7,871 nucleotides of DNA. Source: a bacterium (GTDB lineage: Bacteria > Bacteroidota > Bacteroidia > Cytophagales > Thermonemataceae). The stretch lies in assembly GCA_025362415.1 (NCBI GenBank), contig JANYGM010000026.1, forward strand, positions 1 to 7,871, in the 5' to 3' direction. Shown piece after piece: positions 5,189 to 7,871 of this stretch. Made by a program: the position numbers and the translations under genes. Below the pieces are notes generated by a model that worked only from the letters and a program-made list of their open reading frames with translations, did no database searches and was not told the DNA's origin. Every line of letters starts with the position of its first letter. The first letter of the stretch is position 1.

Positions 5189-5253
5189 TAAATTAGAGTT
5201 TTGCAATACTAGGTTTTATATCTTCCATTTCTTTCAACTAAATCCAAAAAATA

Positions 5254-7871
5254 ATGAAAAATCTCAAAACTAAAACAAACACCAGCATAATGCGTGTCTT
5301 TGCTGTATTTTTGTTTTTACTGTTAGGCTATAGTAGGCTCAATGCACAAATAAGTCCTGTTTCTGGCTCTACTTTACCTCTTGGAACAGTTGGTATGGCT
5401 TATGTTTTTACATTCTCCAATAGTGGTGCAGTTGCTTGGAGTGCTACAGGATTGCCCCCAGGTTTAACTATTCTTCCTACTACTACTACTTCTACTACTG
5501 GAATTGTTTCTGGTGTCCCTACAACTACAGGCATATTTACTGTCGTTGTAAGTAGTGGTACACAAACAGGGACATATACATTATTGGTAGTAGCTGTAGC
5601 TTGTACTCCTATTGTATTTATCAATACTACTGCTCCTAATGGCACAGTGGGTAGTCCTTACAACCTAAATGCTGGTGCAACAGGAGTAGGGGCGTTAGTT
5701 TATACTGTTTCTCCTGCCTTGCCTGCTGGATTAAGTCTTAATCCAAGTACTGGAGTTATTTCTGGTACTCCTACTGCATCTACAGTATCAACTATTTATA
5801 CTGTAACGGCACAAACTTCTGCCCCTTGTTTTGCTACCCAAAGTTATACGTTTGCAGTAAATGTAAATGCTGCTCCTTGTACCTCTTTAGCAGCGGGTAC
5901 TTATACAGTAGGGACTGGTGGCACTTATCCAACACTCACAGCAGCGGTAGATGCCTATAATAATAGTGGTTGTTTAAGCGGTGCAGTTGTGTTTTCTTTG
6001 ATAAGTGCTACCTATCCAGCAGAAACATTTCCTATCACTATCAATAATAATGTAAGTGCAAGTGCTACTAATACATTGACTATCAAGCCTGCAGTAGGTG
6101 TTAGTCCGACTATTACTGGTGCTAGTGCAGCTACTATTATCAAATTAAATGGAGCTGATTTTGTTACTATTGATGGGAGTAATATTGTGGGCGGTACTAC
6201 ACGTAATCTGACTATCTCAAATACAAATGTAGGCACTTCTTCTATGGTTATCTGGAATGGTAGCAATTTAACTGATGGTGCTACAAATAATACTTTCAAA
6301 AACTTGAATGTACTAGGGCAAGCCCCCACAACTACATTTATTGGTATATTTAGTGGTGATGGTGCTACAGCAGGAAGTATTGCTACTACTGCAAACAACA
6401 ATACTACCATACAAAATAATTCAGTTGCTAGGTCAGCGTATGGCATATCAATATCTGGAGCTAGTGTTGGTGAAACGGGTAATGTAATAACGCAAAATAC
6501 TGTTGGTTCTGCTGCGGTGGCTGATTATATTGGATTTAGAGGAATGTTTTTTAGTAATAACAATGGTTTGCAAGTTACAAGAAATAGCATCATTAACATT
6601 ATTACTACTTTGACTAATCCTATTGGCATTAATATAGCTGGCAATGTTACTAACAGCACTTTCAATGCCAATACTATTAGTGATATAGCCTACATTGGTA
6701 CTGGTGGATATGGAGGAAAAGGGATACAAATTAATACTGGTTCTGCTACTTCTAACCTTACTATTTCTAATAATTCTATTGCTAATATTAGAGGTGATGG
6801 CTGGAATGGTTCTACTTCTACTGATTTGATTATTGGTCTTAGAATAACTGGTAATACTGGCAGTGTGAAACTCTACAACAACAGTATTAATTTAGGTAGT
6901 GGTACTTTTGTAGGTGATGTAGGTGGTACATTATCAATGGCGGTTCATATAGCAACAACAGTTACTAACTTAGATATTCGTAACAATATCTTTGCTACAA
7001 ACTTAGTAAATAGCAATGCTGCACTTGCTAAATCTTATGCTATCTACTCTGATGCACCCAATACTGCTTTTGCAAATATGAATAATAATAATTATTTCGT
7101 AAGCGGAACACAAGGTGTTCTCGGAAATATAGGGGTAACAGACAGAGTATCTCTTGCTAATATGGTGACGGGTTTTGGTCAGAATGCAGCTTCTGTAAAC
7201 ATAAATCCAACATTTACTACTACCACTAATTTGCTACCAACTGCAATAACACTAAATAACTTAGGAACTCCTATTGCGGGAGTTGCAACTGACATTTTAG
7301 GTGCAAGTCGTAATGCAACAACGCCTGATATGGGTGCTTATGAGTTTGGTAGTGTGCCAATTTGTCCTACTATCACATTTGCGAATACGACAGTTATCTC
7401 GCCAAATGCAATTCTTGGAACAACTTACAGTTTAAATGGTAGTGCTACAGCTAGTACAGGAACGCTTGTTTATTCTGTAACACCTGCTTTACCTGCTGGT
7501 TTTAGTATGAATCTAGCAACTGGTGCTATTACTAGTGTGCCTGCTAGTATGGTAGCTACACCATCAGCAACTTACACTGTAAGGGCGCAAACTTCTGCCA
7601 CTTGTTTCGCTACACAAAACTATACATTTGCAGTTGTTTGTCCTACTATCACATTTGCGAATACAACAGTTATATCGCCAAATGCAACAGTTGGAACGGC
7701 TTACAACTTAAATGGTGGTGCTACGGCTAATGTTGGAATACTTACTTATTCTGTAACACCTGCCTTGCCTGCTGGTCTTAGTATCAGTACAACTACTGGA
7801 GTTATTTCTGGTACACCCACTGTACCTGTTGTATCAGCAACTTACACTGTAAGGGCGCAAACTTCTGCCAC
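5254..7871 (+). CDS. Giant exported Ig-like/beta-helix surface protein (3' end outside the window)
   Basis: The frame is open from ATG 5254 to the window end: 872 complete codons, no stop. Residues 13-31 form a hydrophobic signal peptide with likely cleavage after RLNA31, leaving Gln32. Met13 is a possible alternative start. Residues 32-116 and 117-208 are putative Ig-like (He_PIG-type) modules, shown by ALPAGLSLNPSTGVISGTP (154-172). Residues 209-700 open with GTYTVGTGGTYPTLTAAVDAY and continue with Asn/Ser/Thr/Ile-rich turns (NNTFKNLNV, NNSIANI, NNSINLGSG), as in parallel beta-helix surface proteins, closing with PDMGAYEFGS (691-700). Residues 704-795 and 796-872 are two further Ig-like modules of near-identical sequence. 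Likely exported through Sec and then T9SS as an adhesin or matrix protein; the T9SS C-terminal sorting domain, if present, is outside the window. No enzymatic residues are recognised. The Ig-like modules are almost devoid of charged residues. Confidence 0.85.
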   Translation, partial: MKNLKTKTNTSIMRVFAVFLFLLLGYSRLNAQISPVSGSTLPLGTVGMAYVFTFSNSGAVAWSATGLPPGLTILPTTTTSTTGIVSGVPTTTGIFTVVVSSGTQTGTYTLLVVAVACTPIVFINTTAPNGTVGSPYNLNAGATGVGALVYTVSPALPAGLSLNPSTGVISGTPTASTVSTIYTVTAQTSAPCFATQSYTFAVNVNAAPCTSLAAGTYTVGTGGTYPTLTAAVDAYNNSGCLSGAVVFSLISATYPAETFPITINNNVSASATNTLTIKPAVGVSPTITGASAATIIKLNGADFVTIDGSNIVGGTTRNLTISNTNVGTSSMVIWNGSNLTDGATNNTFKNLNVLGQAPTTTFIGIFSGDGATAGSIATTANNNTTIQNNSVARSAYGISISGASVGETGNVITQNTVGSAAVADYIGFRGMFFSNNNGLQVTRNSIINIITTLTNPIGINIAGNVTNSTFNANTISDIAYIGTGGYGGKGIQINTGSATSNLTISNNSIANIRGDGWNGSTSTDLIIGLRITGNTGSVKLYNNSINLGSGTFVGDVGGTLSMAVHIATTVTNLDIRNNIFATNLVNSNAALAKSYAIYSDAPNTAFANMNNNNYFVSGTQGVLGNIGVTDRVSLANMVTGFGQNAASVNINPTFTTTTNLLPTAITLNNLGTPIAGVATDILGASRNATTPDMGAYEFGSVPICPTITFANTTVISPNAILGTTYSLNGSATASTGTLVYSVTPALPAGFSMNLATGAITSVPASMVATPSATYTVRAQTSATCFATQNYTFAVVCPTITFANTTVISPNATVGTAYNLNGGATANVGILTYSVTPALPAGLSISTTTGVISGTPTVPVVSATYTVRAQTSA
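7363..7871 (+). repeat. In-gene tandem duplication of an Ig-like module, about 276 bp
   Basis: The unit starting at Cys704 (7363) recurs at Cys796 (7639), a period of 276 bp or 92 codons. The first 26 bp (7363-7388 and 7639-7664) are identical. A 38-bp segment at 7564-7601 is identical to 7834-7871, where the window cuts the second copy. The middle has diverged, with a net loss of two codons in the second copy. A more distant copy begins at Cys117 (5602). Near-identity at silent sites indicates recent duplication or gene conversion, and more copies may follow beyond the window. Confidence 0.9.

Noticed and set aside
5400..6729. Minus-strand open frames at 5400-5645, 6012-6446 and 6448-6729
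   Set aside because: They lie opposite the continuous exported-protein frame, whose Thr/Asn/Val-rich codons read as hydrophobic or Ser/Asn-rich shadows on the other strand. They show no domain and no start signal.
6790..6798. RGD tripeptide (residues 513-515) in the beta-helix region
   Set aside because: A three-residue match in a protein of more than 870 residues is expected by chance and is not evidence for integrin binding.
1..7871. tRNA, rRNA or insertion-sequence genes
   Set aside because: No cloverleaf, rRNA-conserved stretch, transposase motif or IS-type terminal repeats were seen on either strand.

Overview
The window looks like chromosomal DNA from a member of the Bacteroidota, most likely a Cytophagales-type gliding or marine bacterium; genus is not determined. 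The reasons are: AT-rich intergenic DNA; no Shine-Dalgarno sequence before any of the five genes; three sites matching the Bacteroidota promoter pattern (TTTG at about -33, TAnnTTTG at about -7), all with the same 20-nt spacer; and a large secreted Ig-like/beta-helix protein of a style common in type IX secretion (T9SS) bacteria.

Layout. Positions 1-188 hold two REP-like hairpin units and an inverted repeat. Three minus-strand genes follow: a concentrative nucleoside transporter (189-1478), an atypical short-chain dehydrogenase/NAD(P)-binding protein (1915-2631), and a family 9 glycosyltransferase (2749-3837, GTG start). A divergent 163-bp gap leads to two plus-strand genes: a putative nucleotidyltransferase-fold protein (4001-5008), and a very large exported protein that starts at 5254 and is still open at the window end (872 codons visible). 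The exported protein has a signal peptide, two Ig-like modules, a right-handed beta-helix-like region and then further Ig-like modules; the last two visible modules are near-identical in DNA.

The genes do not form an obvious pathway. The glycosyltransferase and dehydrogenase may share a transcript, because no good promoter is visible in the 117 bp between them. The transporter has its own candidate promoter. The glycosyltransferase suggests cell-surface polysaccharide work and the giant protein is surface-exposed or secreted, but no functional link between them is shown.

The most unusual content is intergenic. Every large gap on the minus-strand side carries phase-perfect heptanucleotide arrays built on AATTNNN: AATTCCT x27, AATTGTG-type x5-6, AATTCGT x4, and AATTGTG/AGGTGTG x5. 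The 27-copy array has no indel, and all eight of its variant units differ at the same base of the unit. It also supplies the last six codons and the stop of the dehydrogenase gene. The other arrays fall between a predicted promoter and the start codon, that is, inside predicted mRNA leaders.
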